Of a DNA stretch of 10,135 nucleotides, positions 1 to 7,243 are shown in pieces; the stretch's first letter is position 1, and the number at the start of each line of letters is the position of its first letter. The position numbers were made by a program, and so were the translations under genes. The DNA is from Bacillota bacterium (GTDB taxonomy: Bacteria > Bacillota > Clostridia > Acetivibrionales > DTU013): contig JAEYRF010000052.1 of NCBI GenBank assembly GCA_023409615.1, positions 1-10,135 on the forward strand, in the 5' to 3' direction. The notes under the pieces were generated by a model. It saw only the letters and a list, made by a program, of their open reading frames with translations. It did no database searches and had not been told where the DNA came from.

Positions 1-320
1 CTGCTGGACATGATTTCTTCCCTGGTGGCAGGTCTGTTGGACAATCTTCCCGTTTTGGTGTTAACCTTCGAAAGCCGGTACTTGATAGCATTGGTGATGT
101 ATATTTTATCACGATCGATCGCAGCAAGTTGAAGAAATTCATCCAGGTATTTTCCGGCGGCACCAGAAAAGGGACGTGAAAGCTTTACCTCCTCACGCCC
201 CGGCGCTTCACCAATCAGCAGCAGTTTCGGTTCCATACAGCCGCACCCGAACACGAACTCATTCCCTGCAAATTGGCAAGCATATTCTTGGTATAATTTT
301 AAAATCAATTTCTGTTTCAT
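1..320 (-). CDS. UDG-superfamily protein lacking Fe-S ligands, 3' truncated by window edge
   Basis: The first 106 codons of a uracil-DNA glycosylase-fold protein are present; the C-terminus lies beyond base 1. The family 4 motif GEAPG is at residues 37-41, followed by RPFSGAAGKYLDEFL (49-63) and YITNAIKYR (74-82), which align with the complete glycosylase encoded just upstream. The cysteine of that protein's NIVKCR motif is Tyr81 here, and its next cluster cysteine aligns with Ser106. There is no N-terminal CxxC, only C26 and C28 in GCGC. I infer that the 4Fe-4S cluster has been lost. About ten extra residues (roughly 85-95, VNTKTGRLSN region) are inserted. The ATG at 320 overlaps the TGA of the upstream gene as ATGA, which suggests translational coupling and a shared transcript. 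Substrate and activity cannot be judged because the C-terminal HPS/HPA-type motif is outside the window. Confidence 0.85.
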   Translation of the reverse strand, partial: MKQKLILKLYQEYACQFAGNEFVFGCGCMEPKLLLIGEAPGREEVKLSRPFSGAAGKYLDEFLQLAAIDRDKIYITNAIKYRLSKVNTKTGRLSNRPATREEIMSS

Positions 321-871
321 TTAATTTCATCCAGCTTCAGTCTGACCTTTTTCATATCCTCAAACATTAGTGATTTTTTTGACACATCACGCAATAACGC
401 AGCAGGATGAAATGTTGGCATGATCCAAAAGCCCTTCCGTTCTATCCAATTGCCTCTGATTTGTGTAATCTTCGCGTTTTTATCAATGATATATTTCGCC
501 GCAGTTGCACCCATGCATACCATGATATTCGGTCTGATCAGAGCCGTCTGATTCCTCAGCCACGGCAGGCAGCTCAGTGCCTCATCGTCCGTAGGTGTCC
601 GATTTTCGGGAGGCCTGCATTTTACTATATTGCAGATATAATAATCCTTTTCATCAAACCTCAACGCTGACAGGAGCAGATCCAGCAGTTGTCCAGCAGC
701 TCCCACAAAGGGCTTACCTTGTTTATCCTCCTGCTCTCCGGGCCCCTCTCCGATCAGCATTAATTGGGCAGTTCTCGAGCCACGCTCAATGACAACATTC
801 GTCCTGGTTTTCCCAAGGCCACATTTCATACAGGCAGTACACTCATTCTCAAGTTCTTTCCACCCCAACAT
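317..871 (-). CDS. Family 4 uracil-DNA glycosylase (4Fe-4S type)
   Basis: This 184-residue protein has the usual length for family 4 UDGs, which remove uracil from DNA as the first step of base excision repair. Motif GEGPG is at 41-45 (within LIGEGPGEQEDKQGKPFVG), and the C-terminal uracil-binding loop THAT includes FHPAALL has its histidine at 155. Four cysteines fit the family's 4Fe-4S pattern: C14 and C17 (CTACMKC region), C85 (NIVKCRPP) and C101. The start at 871 is preceded by AGGGGG at 884-889, a rather long 12-base spacing. A TATACT box lies at 907-912, but I see no good -35, so the gene may also be served by read-through from the transporter gene that ends 130 bases upstream. It overlaps the following UDG paralogue by four bases. 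Confidence 0.95.
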   Translation of the reverse strand: MLGWKELENECTACMKCGLGKTRTNVVIERGSRTAQLMLIGEGPGEQEDKQGKPFVGAAGQLLDLLLSALRFDEKDYYICNIVKCRPPENRTPTDDEALSCLPWLRNQTALIRPNIMVCMGATAAKYIIDKNAKITQIRGNWIERKGFWIMPTFHPAALLRDVSKKSLMFEDMKKVRLKLDEIK

Positions 872-1001
872 GCTTGACCATATCCCCCTAGCAAAGATAT
901 AAAAATAGTATAAACATTCTCCCTATATTGCTGCTATCCAGAATTTTCCGTTATTGCACAATATCAATAATGCCACTGAACAGCTACCTGTATCTTCATC
1001 T

Positions 1002-2243
1002 CTACATTTTCGTCTCCATATGCTCAATAGTCTCAAATGCCGTCTTAGTCTCCGCTTTAGGCTCACCATGCTTCACAAGCATCATGAAAAAGAATGCGAG
1101 TACCATAGATATACTTGAATAGATGAAAAGGAATTCCGACCCAAGAATATCCTTCAGAAAACCAAAGAAAATCGGGCTGACAATAGCCGCCATCATGGAG
1201 AAAAAATAATAGTAGCCGGTGTATTTCCCGATGCCTTTACTTGATGTCATTTCGACTACCATCGGATAGGAGTTGATATTAATCAATGCCCAGCTGATAC
1301 CTCCAACACCAAGCAATATATAAATCATAATTGGATTAGTGCCTCCAATGAAGTTCATGGTTATGAACACAAGGAACAGAACTGTAATGCCTATCAGGAT
1401 GGTTCTCTTTCTGCCAATCTTTGTAGCTAACAGTCCGGAAGGAATTGAAAACACTACCAGCATAGCTGAGAATACTGCCAACATAAAGGAAGCATCACTC
1501 TTGTCAATGTGCAGTACTTCCTCTCCAAAGGTCGAAAAGAAGGTTTCTACGGCATTGTATCCGGTAAACCAGAAGAAGATAGCCAGGAGCAGGAAAATTA
1601 GGCTCAGGGCTGCACCTTTTTCTTTAACCGTCGTGTCCTTGGCCTTTTCATCGGGTTTATCATCTATTATTTCCTTCGGTTCATGTACCAATAAATACAT
1701 GACTATAATAGTAACAACCATGATCACAGAACCTACGGCAAATGGCAGAAATTCATTGATTTTAAATAGAAACCCGCCTATCACGAAGGCAATAACAGCA
1801 CCTACGCCGCCCATAAAATTAATTACGCCGTTTGCCTTGCTGCGCAGCGGACGCGGGGTAAAGTCGGGCATTAATGCAACCGTTGGCGCTCTGTATATGC
1901 TCATAAAGAAATTCATGGCAATGACAGTGATCATAACCAGGATCAAATTCAGCCTCATAAAGGGAATAAGTATAAATGCCAGTGCAGACAGTGGTATGCC
2001 TACCAATAGGAACGGCATTCTTCTTCCATATCTGGTATTGGTCCGATCACTTAATGCACCAAAAATCGGGAGAAAAATTACGGCAAAGATATTGTCGATC
2101 GTCATTACAGAACCTACGGCAACACCTGAAAGTCCCAAATCCTTCAGATAGATAGGCATTGCAATATTGTAAATTCCCCAGACAATACTGACTGTAAAGA
2201 AGCCCAAACCGATAATCAAGGTATTTTTGTAATTAAGCTTCAT
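1002..2243 (-). CDS. MFS transporter, GPH/SLC45-like, 12 membrane segments
   Basis: A 413-residue polytopic inner-membrane protein with about twelve hydrophobic segments in two halves. A soluble, lysine- and aspartate-rich central loop (about residues 190-212) and a polar C-terminal tail of about 25 residues are consistent with the MFS fold. The loop 2-3 signature GALSDRTNTRYGRR (62-75) and a related PSGLLATKIGRKR in the second half are MFS hallmarks. The sequence most resembles the glycoside-pentoside-hexuronide/SLC45-like branch of cation symporters. The substrate is not readable from sequence. The gene starts at 2243 inside the stop of the phosphodiesterase gene (ATGA) with GGGAGG at 2256-2261, so the two are translationally coupled. 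The pairing suggests uptake or release of a glycerophosphodiester, glycerol phosphate or the freed alcohol, but that is inference from context only. Confidence 0.88.
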   Translation of the reverse strand: MKLNYKNTLIIGLGFFTVSIVWGIYNIAMPIYLKDLGLSGVAVGSVMTIDNIFAVIFLPIFGALSDRTNTRYGRRMPFLLVGIPLSALAFILIPFMRLNLILVMITVIAMNFFMSIYRAPTVALMPDFTPRPLRSKANGVINFMGGVGAVIAFVIGGFLFKINEFLPFAVGSVIMVVTIIVMYLLVHEPKEIIDDKPDEKAKDTTVKEKGAALSLIFLLLAIFFWFTGYNAVETFFSTFGEEVLHIDKSDASFMLAVFSAMLVVFSIPSGLLATKIGRKRTILIGITVLFLVFITMNFIGGTNPIMIYILLGVGGISWALININSYPMVVEMTSSKGIGKYTGYYYFFSMMAAIVSPIFFGFLKDILGSEFLFIYSSISMVLAFFFMMLVKHGEPKAETKTAFETIEHMETKM

Positions 2244-2998
2244 AATAAATCATTACCTCCCATTCCTTTAACTATTTCAAGCGCGGTATCCGGGACATTG
2301 GTTATGATTCCGTCGACGCCTGCTTCAGCCATTGCCCTGATCTGCTCCGGCTGATCAACCGTAAAAGGATTCACCATAATATTATTGAGCTTACAACCCT
2401 TCATCACTTCAGGGACAATATTATAGAAAAGCGGATGTATTGCGGTTGCTCCCATCCTCCGGGCATATTCCCACGGCTCATAAAGCCCGGCCATATAAAG
2501 GGGTGCGGTCTTTATTTCAGGGCATACCCTGCGTATTTCCACCAGACTATAGTGATTGAAGGAAGAAATGATTGTACGGTTTGTGAGCTTGTACTTTCTG
2601 ATCGCTTCTGCTACTGCCTGTTCGATCCCGGGGTAAAAAACAGGGCCATTCTTCAGTTCGATATTCAGAAGACCGTCCCAGTCAGCTACAAGCTGCAGCA
2701 GTTCATCCAGTTCCGGTATCTTCTCCCCGCTGAATTCCGGTGCAAACCATGAGCCAAAATCCAGGGATTTGAGCTCTGCTAAGGTCTTGCTCTTGACCAG
2801 GCCCTTTCCGTTGCTGGTCCTGTCAACCTGCTCATCATGAATGACAACCAGGTGTCCGTCGGCACTGAAGTGTACGTCTGTCTCGATCCCTCCCGCGCCA
2901 AGTTCCAAAGCTTTTCTAAATGCTGCCATCGTGTTCTCGGGCGCCTGCTTGGAAGCGCCTCTGTGTGCAATGATTACAGGTTTCCTGATGTCCACCAA
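2240..2998 (-). CDS. Cytoplasmic glycerophosphodiester phosphodiesterase (GDPD family)
   Basis: A 252-residue single-domain GDPD, the usual size for the short UgpQ-like cytoplasmic class; there is no signal peptide. The family hydrolyses glycerophosphodiesters to sn-glycerol 3-phosphate plus an alcohol using a divalent metal. The conserved HRG is at 12-14, PEN at 20-22, the metal and catalytic ETD at 39-41 and the second catalytic histidine at H54 (VVIHDE); an LNIELK motif follows. Start choice is awkward: an in-frame TAG lies just upstream (3008-3010), leaving TTG at 2998 or GTG at 2995. The only Shine-Dalgarno-like run (AAAGGGG) abuts the TTG, so GTG with three-base spacing is also possible. 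It follows the PFL gene by 69 bases without an evident terminator and overlaps the MFS gene by four bases, consistent with one operon. Confidence 0.93.
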   Translation of the reverse strand: MVDIRKPVIIAHRGASKQAPENTMAAFRKALELGAGGIETDVHFSADGHLVVIHDEQVDRTSNGKGLVKSKTLAELKSLDFGSWFAPEFSGEKIPELDELLQLVADWDGLLNIELKNGPVFYPGIEQAVAEAIRKYKLTNRTIISSFNHYSLVEIRRVCPEIKTAPLYMAGLYEPWEYARRMGATAIHPLFYNIVPEVMKGCKLNNIMVNPFTVDQPEQIRAMAEAGVDGIITNVPDTALEIVKGMGGNDLL

Positions 2999-3067
2999 CC
3001 CCTTTCGCTACCAGTCTGCTTTATTCGTACATTGACTTCATTTATATTTTGTTTCTATTTATCATAG

Positions 3068-4426
3068 TTAGTTCCTGAGACTTATAATAGGTGCCGGTAT
3101 TCTTCCGCCCCTTTTTATGAACTCACTGCTGTCAAATTTATTAAGGTTCATGACGGGACCCGTGCCCAGTAATCCCCCAAATTCAACCACATCTCCGGCA
3201 ACCTTCCCCGGGGCGGGGATAATCCGCACTGCAGTTGTTTTATTATTTACGACGCCGATTGCCGCTTCATCTGCAATAATGGCTGAAATGGTTTCTGCTG
3301 TAGTTTCACCAGGGACAACAATCATATCCAGTCCAACAGAGCAGACACAAGTCATTGCTTCCAGCTTCTCAATCGAAAGTGCGCCACTTTGAACAGCTGC
3401 TATCATGCCGGCATCTTCGCTCACGGGAATGAATGCTCCACTCAGCCCGCCCACATGTGAGGATGCCATGATGCCGCCCTTCTTTACCGCGTCATTGAGC
3501 AGTGCAAGTGCCGCTATTGTGCCGTGTGTGCCGCATTTTTCCAGACCCATCTCCTCGAGTATATATGCTACGCTGTCCCCAACGGCAGGGGTCGGAGCTA
3601 GTGAAAGATCCACGATACCGAAAGGAACGTTCAGCCGCTTTGAAGCCTCCTGTGCCACAAGCTGTCCCATTCTGGTGATTTTGAAGGCTGTCTTTTTTAT
3701 AACATCTGCAACCGTACTGAAGTCTGCACCCTTCACCTTCTCCAGTGCACATTTTACAACCCCGGGGCCACTGATACCTACATTGATTTCACAATCCGGT
3801 TCCCCTATACCATGGAAAGCACCTGCCATGAATGGATTGTCCTCAGGTGCATTTGCAAATACAACCAGTTTAGCACACGCCAACCCATCTGAATCAGCAG
3901 TCAGCCTGGCGGCATCCTTTATAACAATGCCCATTTGTCTGACCGCATCCATGTTTATACCCGCCTTTGTGGTAGCTACATTTACGGAGGCACAAACCTT
4001 ATGGGTGGTGGCCAGCGCCTGAGGTATGGAACTGATCAGCTTCATATCTCCGGGGGTGTACCCTTTATGCACTGATGCTGAAAACCCGCCTATAAAGTCG
4101 ATTCCCAGTTCGTCAGCAGCTTTGTCCAGCGTTGCAGCGAACTTTACATAATCCTCGTCTTCACAGCTCTCTGCTATCAATGCGATCGGCGAAACAGAAA
4201 CCCTCTTGTTTATTATAGGTATTCCATATTCTTTCTCAACATCCCTGCCAACCTTTACCAGATTCCGAGCATACCTCATGACCTTATCATATATCCTCTG
4301 CCTGCATATTTCCCCATCCGGGTGACAGCAATCGCGAAGGGAAATTCCCATTGTGATCGTTCTTATGTCCAGATTTTCATCATGGATCATTTTATATGTT
4401 TCTAATATTTCATATTTTGTGAGCAT
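3068..4426 (-). CDS. PFL family protein (DUF711 / UPF0210)
   Basis: A 452-residue soluble protein matching the full length of the UPF0210/DUF711 family. The recognisable N-terminus has ILETYKMIHDENLDIRTITM with GISLRDCCHPD close behind (27-37). It also carries the conserved glycine-rich stretches DFIGGFSASVHKGYTPGD (114-131) and SSHVGGLSGAFIPVSED in the C-terminal half. The family has structural representatives with a pyruvate formate-lyase-like fold, but no accepted biochemical function that I know of; I see no glycyl-radical motif and do not assign PFL activity. The preceding gene encodes a small ACT-domain protein; this two-gene order is conserved in many Firmicutes, which suggests the ACT protein senses a ligand for or regulates this one. 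GGAGGG at 4439-4444 serves the ATG with a longish 12-base spacing. Confidence 0.93.
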   Translation of the reverse strand: MLTKYEILETYKMIHDENLDIRTITMGISLRDCCHPDGEICRQRIYDKVMRYARNLVKVGRDVEKEYGIPIINKRVSVSPIALIAESCEDEDYVKFAATLDKAADELGIDFIGGFSASVHKGYTPGDMKLISSIPQALATTHKVCASVNVATTKAGINMDAVRQMGIVIKDAARLTADSDGLACAKLVVFANAPEDNPFMAGAFHGIGEPDCEINVGISGPGVVKCALEKVKGADFSTVADVIKKTAFKITRMGQLVAQEASKRLNVPFGIVDLSLAPTPAVGDSVAYILEEMGLEKCGTHGTIAALALLNDAVKKGGIMASSHVGGLSGAFIPVSEDAGMIAAVQSGALSIEKLEAMTCVCSVGLDMIVVPGETTAETISAIIADEAAIGVVNNKTTAVRIIPAPGKVAGDVVEFGGLLGTGPVMNLNKFDSSEFIKRGGRIPAPIISLRN

Positions 4427-4480
4427 GCTTTACTATTACCCTCCTGCGGCTTCTATAACCTGCACGCTTATATCCGGTGC

Positions 4481-4750
4481 CTATATCCTGTGCATTGAAT
4501 TGAATATATCCTCATGCTGGATCTTAACATACAAGCCCAGCCTGGTTCCCTCTTCTTCCAGCTTGTCCGAAAGCTCACTGAAAACAACATTTGAGTCAGC
4601 CAGTTCAGCCAGCATGGTCATTGTGAATACATCCTGCATCGTCGTCTGTGATATATCCAATATGTTGACATTACTGTCCGCTAATATCCTACTGATTCCT
4701 GCTATGATTCCTACCCTGTCTTTACCAAGCACTGTTACAACAGCTTTCAT
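4481..4750 (-). CDS. Small ACT-domain protein (UPF0237)
   Basis: An 89-residue protein consisting of a single ACT domain plus a short tail, the standard UPF0237 size. It begins MKAVVTVLGKDRVGIIAGIS, the typical beta1-loop-alpha1 with the ligand-loop glycine, followed by VNILDISQT on the second strand. ACT domains usually bind amino acids or other small effectors and act as regulatory modules; the GcvR-like small proteins are the closest functional analogy. The reading frame is open upstream to 4837, but ATG at 4750 is preferred. It has AGGGAG at 4760-4765 with good spacing, the domain starts there directly, and the promoter -10 at 4809-4814 places the transcript start inside the extended frame. 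It is first in an operon with the PFL protein, whose start follows after 54 bases. Confidence 0.93.
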   Translation of the reverse strand: MKAVVTVLGKDRVGIIAGISRILADSNVNILDISQTTMQDVFTMTMLAELADSNVVFSELSDKLEEEGTRLGLYVKIQHEDIFNSMHRI

Positions 4751-4808
4751 TTCTATACACTCCCTGTAATCCGGCATTATTCTTGATGCTCGAATATTGT
4801 ATACTAGA

Positions 4809-4837
4809 ACTATATCAAACCGGACATAAAAATTCAA
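4809..4837 (-). promoter_or_regulatory. Sigma-A-type promoter of the ACT-PFL-GDPD-MFS operon
   Basis: On the minus strand there is a -35 TTGAAT (4832-4837), a 17-base spacer and a -10 TATAGT (4809-4814), giving a predicted start near 4802 and a leader of about 50 bases before the ACT gene. Each hexamer matches consensus at four or five of six positions. No operator-like inverted repeat is evident. Confidence 0.65.
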
Positions 4838-4854
4838 TAAAAAAGAAGCCCGTG

Positions 4855-4950
4855 ATTGTCCTATAGATTGGCTTATAGATTGGCTTATAGATTGGCTTGT
4901 AAATTGTCCTATAAATTGGCTTGTAAACTAGCTTGCAAACTAGCTTATTT
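4855..4950. repeat. Eight tandem 12-bp repeats downstream of the LCP gene
   Basis: Eight contiguous 12-base units follow the pattern ATTGGCTTATAG with variants (ATTGTCCTATAG, ATTGGCTTGTAA, ACTAGCTTGCAA). Two units are identical and the others differ at one to five positions. The array ends exactly at the TAA stop of the LCP gene and lies just upstream of the ACT-operon promoter. Because 12 is a multiple of three, one plus-strand frame stays open and reads as a four-residue YRLA/CKLA peptide repeat, but with no ribosome binding site I regard that frame as spurious. A weak 5-bp stem (GGCTT 4870-4874 with AAGCC 4846-4850) followed by an A run at 4839-4844 could give limited termination for the LCP gene on the minus strand. 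Confidence 0.9.
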
Positions 4951-5875
4951 AGAAGTGTTCCTTCATCATTTCGGCGGTTTCATCCTTATCATAGATAAAA
5001 TACCATTTACCACTGATCATTTTGCTTGTACCAGGAATCGTGAAGGTCTTTATTTCATCATCTTCAATTTTTGCAACACTCCCAATATACTGTGTGATAT
5101 CGGCAAGCGTAATATTGGTTTTGACGTATTGCTGTAGAATGCTGAATATCTTCTGGGATTTTGGGAGATACCTTATATTCAGTTTCTGCTTTATCAACGC
5201 CCTCATGAAATCCTGCTGCATGCTGATTCTGCCCAGATCTCCTTCGGTGTAGCCCTGGCCCTTGTAGTTCCCCTTCCTGTATCGTACAAGTTGCTCCGCC
5301 TTTTTCCCATTTAGAACCTGTAGTCCCTTTTTAAGATGTATGTGTAGATTCTGCGTCGGATCATCATAATTCATCCTGAAGGGTACATCAAATTCTACCC
5401 CGTCGAGCGCATCGATTATTTCGCGAAAACCTTTAAAATCTACAGTTATATAATAATGAACAGAGAATTTGGTGATTTTAGTCAGCTCTTCTGCAACCAT
5501 TTTCTCACCGCCCTTAGAATACAGAGTATTGATTCTTGTATAGACCCCATCCGCGAGGACCCTTGTATCCCTTGCCACAGAAATTAGGCTCAGAGAGGAC
5601 GTGGATGGAACAAAATGAAAAAGCATAATGACATCACATCGGGTTTTGTCCCTATCCAATCCAAGTACCATTAGATTAACAGGCATCTCTTTGCTATCAC
5701 TGCTTTCAATGTGACCGGACAATTGCTCCGTATACTTATTGGGTTCCTTTTCAATAAATGGCGGCGTTGATATTGGACGCCTGTTTTCAAGACCCGACAT
5801 GAAAAAAAAGCCGTTCACAAACAGGGCAATCAACAGAACAGCACAAAATGATAAAAGCCACCCGATTCTTTTCAT
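4949..5875 (-). CDS. LytR-CpsA-Psr (LCP) family envelope phosphotransferase
   Basis: Starting at the ATG at 5875 gives 308 residues. LCP enzymes transfer undecaprenyl-diphosphate-linked anionic glycopolymers, such as teichoic acids and capsules, onto peptidoglycan outside the membrane. A short basic N-terminus and one hydrophobic anchor (about residues 4-26) precede the extracellular domain. Family landmarks in order are VLGLDRDKTRCDVIM (70-84), LISVARDT (97-104), RINTLYSKGG (114-123), DALDGVEFDVP (155-165), GLQVLNGKKAEQLVRYR (184-200) and GDLGRISMQQ (212-221). No extra C-terminal domain is present. A longer frame begins at 5893, but the 5875 ATG is preceded by GAGG six bases away and gives a normal anchor. 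That GAGG lies in a stable leader hairpin. It follows dapL by about 125 bases without a clear promoter or terminator, so co-transcription with dapF-dapL is possible. Confidence 0.92.
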   Translation of the reverse strand: MKRIGWLLSFCAVLLIALFVNGFFFMSGLENRRPISTPPFIEKEPNKYTEQLSGHIESSDSKEMPVNLMVLGLDRDKTRCDVIMLFHFVPSTSSLSLISVARDTRVLADGVYTRINTLYSKGGEKMVAEELTKITKFSVHYYITVDFKGFREIIDALDGVEFDVPFRMNYDDPTQNLHIHLKKGLQVLNGKKAEQLVRYRKGNYKGQGYTEGDLGRISMQQDFMRALIKQKLNIRYLPKSQKIFSILQQYVKTNITLADITQYIGSVAKIEDDEIKTFTIPGTSKMISGKWYFIYDKDETAEMMKEHF

Positions 5876-5879
5876 ATAT

Positions 5880-5933
5880 AACCTCAAACACATACTCTTT
5901 TACTTCATTTTATGTAGTATGTGTTATGAGGTT
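5880..5933 (-). promoter_or_regulatory. Leader hairpin masking the LCP ribosome binding site
   Basis: An inverted repeat pairs 5880-5896 with 5916-5933: 17 base pairs, one bulged base (5926) and a 19-base loop. In the minus-strand transcript the stem contains the GAGG Shine-Dalgarno (5882-5885) and ends five bases before the ATG at 5875, so folding would block translation. Read on the plus strand, the same hairpin is followed by seven T residues (5932-5938) and looks like an intrinsic terminator, which would stop antisense transcription through the LCP gene. The pairing is directly visible; the regulatory role is inference. Confidence 0.7.
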
Positions 5934-6001
5934 TTTTTCATTCAAATGATATAATGCATGGTTATATCTATAATCATCCGATTGAAGCATTAGTTTTTAT
6001 A

Positions 6002-7243
6002 TTAAAGTTTAAGTCTTGACCTGATACGTTCCAAAGCTCTTTCCGTATTCTCCCTGCTGCCGAAGGCAGTGAGTCTAAAATACCCCTGCCCGCTGGGTCC
6101 AAATCCGGAACCGGGTGTACCGAGAATGTTTGCTTCGCTAAGGAGTTTGTCAAAGAACGCCCATGAATCCATATTATTTGGTGTCCTAAGCCAGATGTAT
6201 GGTGCATTAATGCCGCCAAACACTTCGATTCCAAGGTCATTGAGCCCTTTTCGAATGATGGAGGCATTTTCCATATAGTAATCAATGATCGCCTTAGTCT
6301 GTACTTTACCCTCTTCACTATAAACCGCATGAGCGGCTCTTTGTATGATGTAGGATGCACCGTTGAATTTTGTCGTCTGTCTTCTGTACCACAATTGGTT
6401 GAGCGATACATGTCCGCCATTGGCGTTTTCAGCTATCACCGTCTTTGGTATAACTGTATATGCACAGCGAGCACCTGTGAATCCGGCCGTTTTAGAAAAA
6501 CTGCGGAATTCAATTGCGACTTCTTTTGCGCCTTCAACCTCATATATGCTGTGAGGGACATCTTCATCTCTAATATAGGCCTCATATGCAGCATCATAAA
6601 GAATAATGCATTTATTGGTTTTTGCATAATCCACCCACTTTTTCAGCTGCTCCCTTGATAGTGTAGTGCCTGTGGGATTGTTCGGGAAACACAGATATAT
6701 CATATCCACCTTTTGGGTTGGAAAATCAGGTGAAAAGTTGTTTTCCGCATTACATGGCATATAGACTACATTATCAAAACGACCGCTCGTTTTATCGTAG
6801 TTACCAGTCCTTCCGGCCATGACATTACTGTCAAGGTAAACAGGATAAACAGGGTCGGTCAGTGCAACGATATTATCACTGCTGAAGAGCTCCTGGATGT
6901 TTGCCGTATCGCTTTTTGCTCCGTCGGAGATGAATATCTCGTCCATTTTCAATGAAACGCCTCTGGATTTATAATCGTTTTCAATAATTGCGTTGATCAG
7001 GAAGTCATACCCGTAGCCATCGGGCCCATAACCCTTAAATGTGCTCTCCTGTGCCATCTCATCAACTGCATTGTGCAGACTCTGTATTACTGCACTCTGC
7101 AGAGGCTTCGTCACATCTCCTATACCAAGCCTTATGACATCAGCTTCTGGATGCGCCTTAAGAAAAATATCTTTTCTTCTTGCGACTTCAGCAAAAAGGT
7201 AGTTGCCAGGTAGTTTTAAATAGTTGTCATTAATAAGCGCCAT
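6002..7243 (-). CDS. dapL: LL-diaminopimelate aminotransferase
   Basis: A PLP-dependent fold-type I aminotransferase of 413 residues, close to the family norm of about 410. DapL converts tetrahydrodipicolinate plus glutamate directly to LL-diaminopimelate in one step, bypassing the DapD/C/E acyl branch. The N-terminus MALINDNYLKLPGNYLF and TFKGYGPDGYGYDFL are characteristic of DapL. The PLP-binding lysine is K251 in SFSKTAGFTGAR, with NNPTG (188-192) and the D217/Y220 pair (LYDAAYEAY) as further cofactor contacts. A GTG at 7252 extends the frame by three codons, but AAAGGAGT at 7251-7258 sits seven bases from the ATG at 7243, which decides the start. It overlaps the end of dapF by 14 bases, and its product is the substrate of DapF, so the two act in sequence. 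Confidence 0.97.
   Translation of the reverse strand: MALINDNYLKLPGNYLFAEVARRKDIFLKAHPEADVIRLGIGDVTKPLQSAVIQSLHNAVDEMAQESTFKGYGPDGYGYDFLINAIIENDYKSRGVSLKMDEIFISDGAKSDTANIQELFSSDNIVALTDPVYPVYLDSNVMAGRTGNYDKTSGRFDNVVYMPCNAENNFSPDFPTQKVDMIYLCFPNNPTGTTLSREQLKKWVDYAKTNKCIILYDAAYEAYIRDEDVPHSIYEVEGAKEVAIEFRSFSKTAGFTGARCAYTVIPKTVIAENANGGHVSLNQLWYRRQTTKFNGASYIIQRAAHAVYSEEGKVQTKAIIDYYMENASIIRKGLNDLGIEVFGGINAPYIWLRTPNNMDSWAFFDKLLSEANILGTPGSGFGPSGQGYFRLTAFGSRENTERALERIRSRLKL

Noticed and set aside
872..1001. Dedicated promoter or terminator between the MFS and UDG genes
   Set aside because: TATACT at 907-912 has no acceptable -35, and the TTATTG/CAATAA inverted repeat near 950-970 is too short with no T tail.
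1339..2151. Long plus-strand open frame opposite the MFS gene
   Set aside because: Its composition is that of an antisense shadow, whereas the minus-strand protein has clear MFS motifs and a coupled start.
3405..4022. Plus-strand 205-codon frame opposite the DUF711 gene
   Set aside because: It is a serine/alanine/proline-rich antisense shadow of a conserved minus-strand family member.
4856..5137. Plus-strand frame encoding a YRLA/CKLA repeat peptide
   Set aside because: It arises because the 12-bp array preserves frame; there is no ribosome binding site, and it runs antisense into the well-supported LCP gene.
5932..5955. Plus-strand promoter using TATAAT at 5950-5955
   Set aside because: No -35 at proper spacing and no plus-strand gene downstream; the box occurs in AT-rich spacer.
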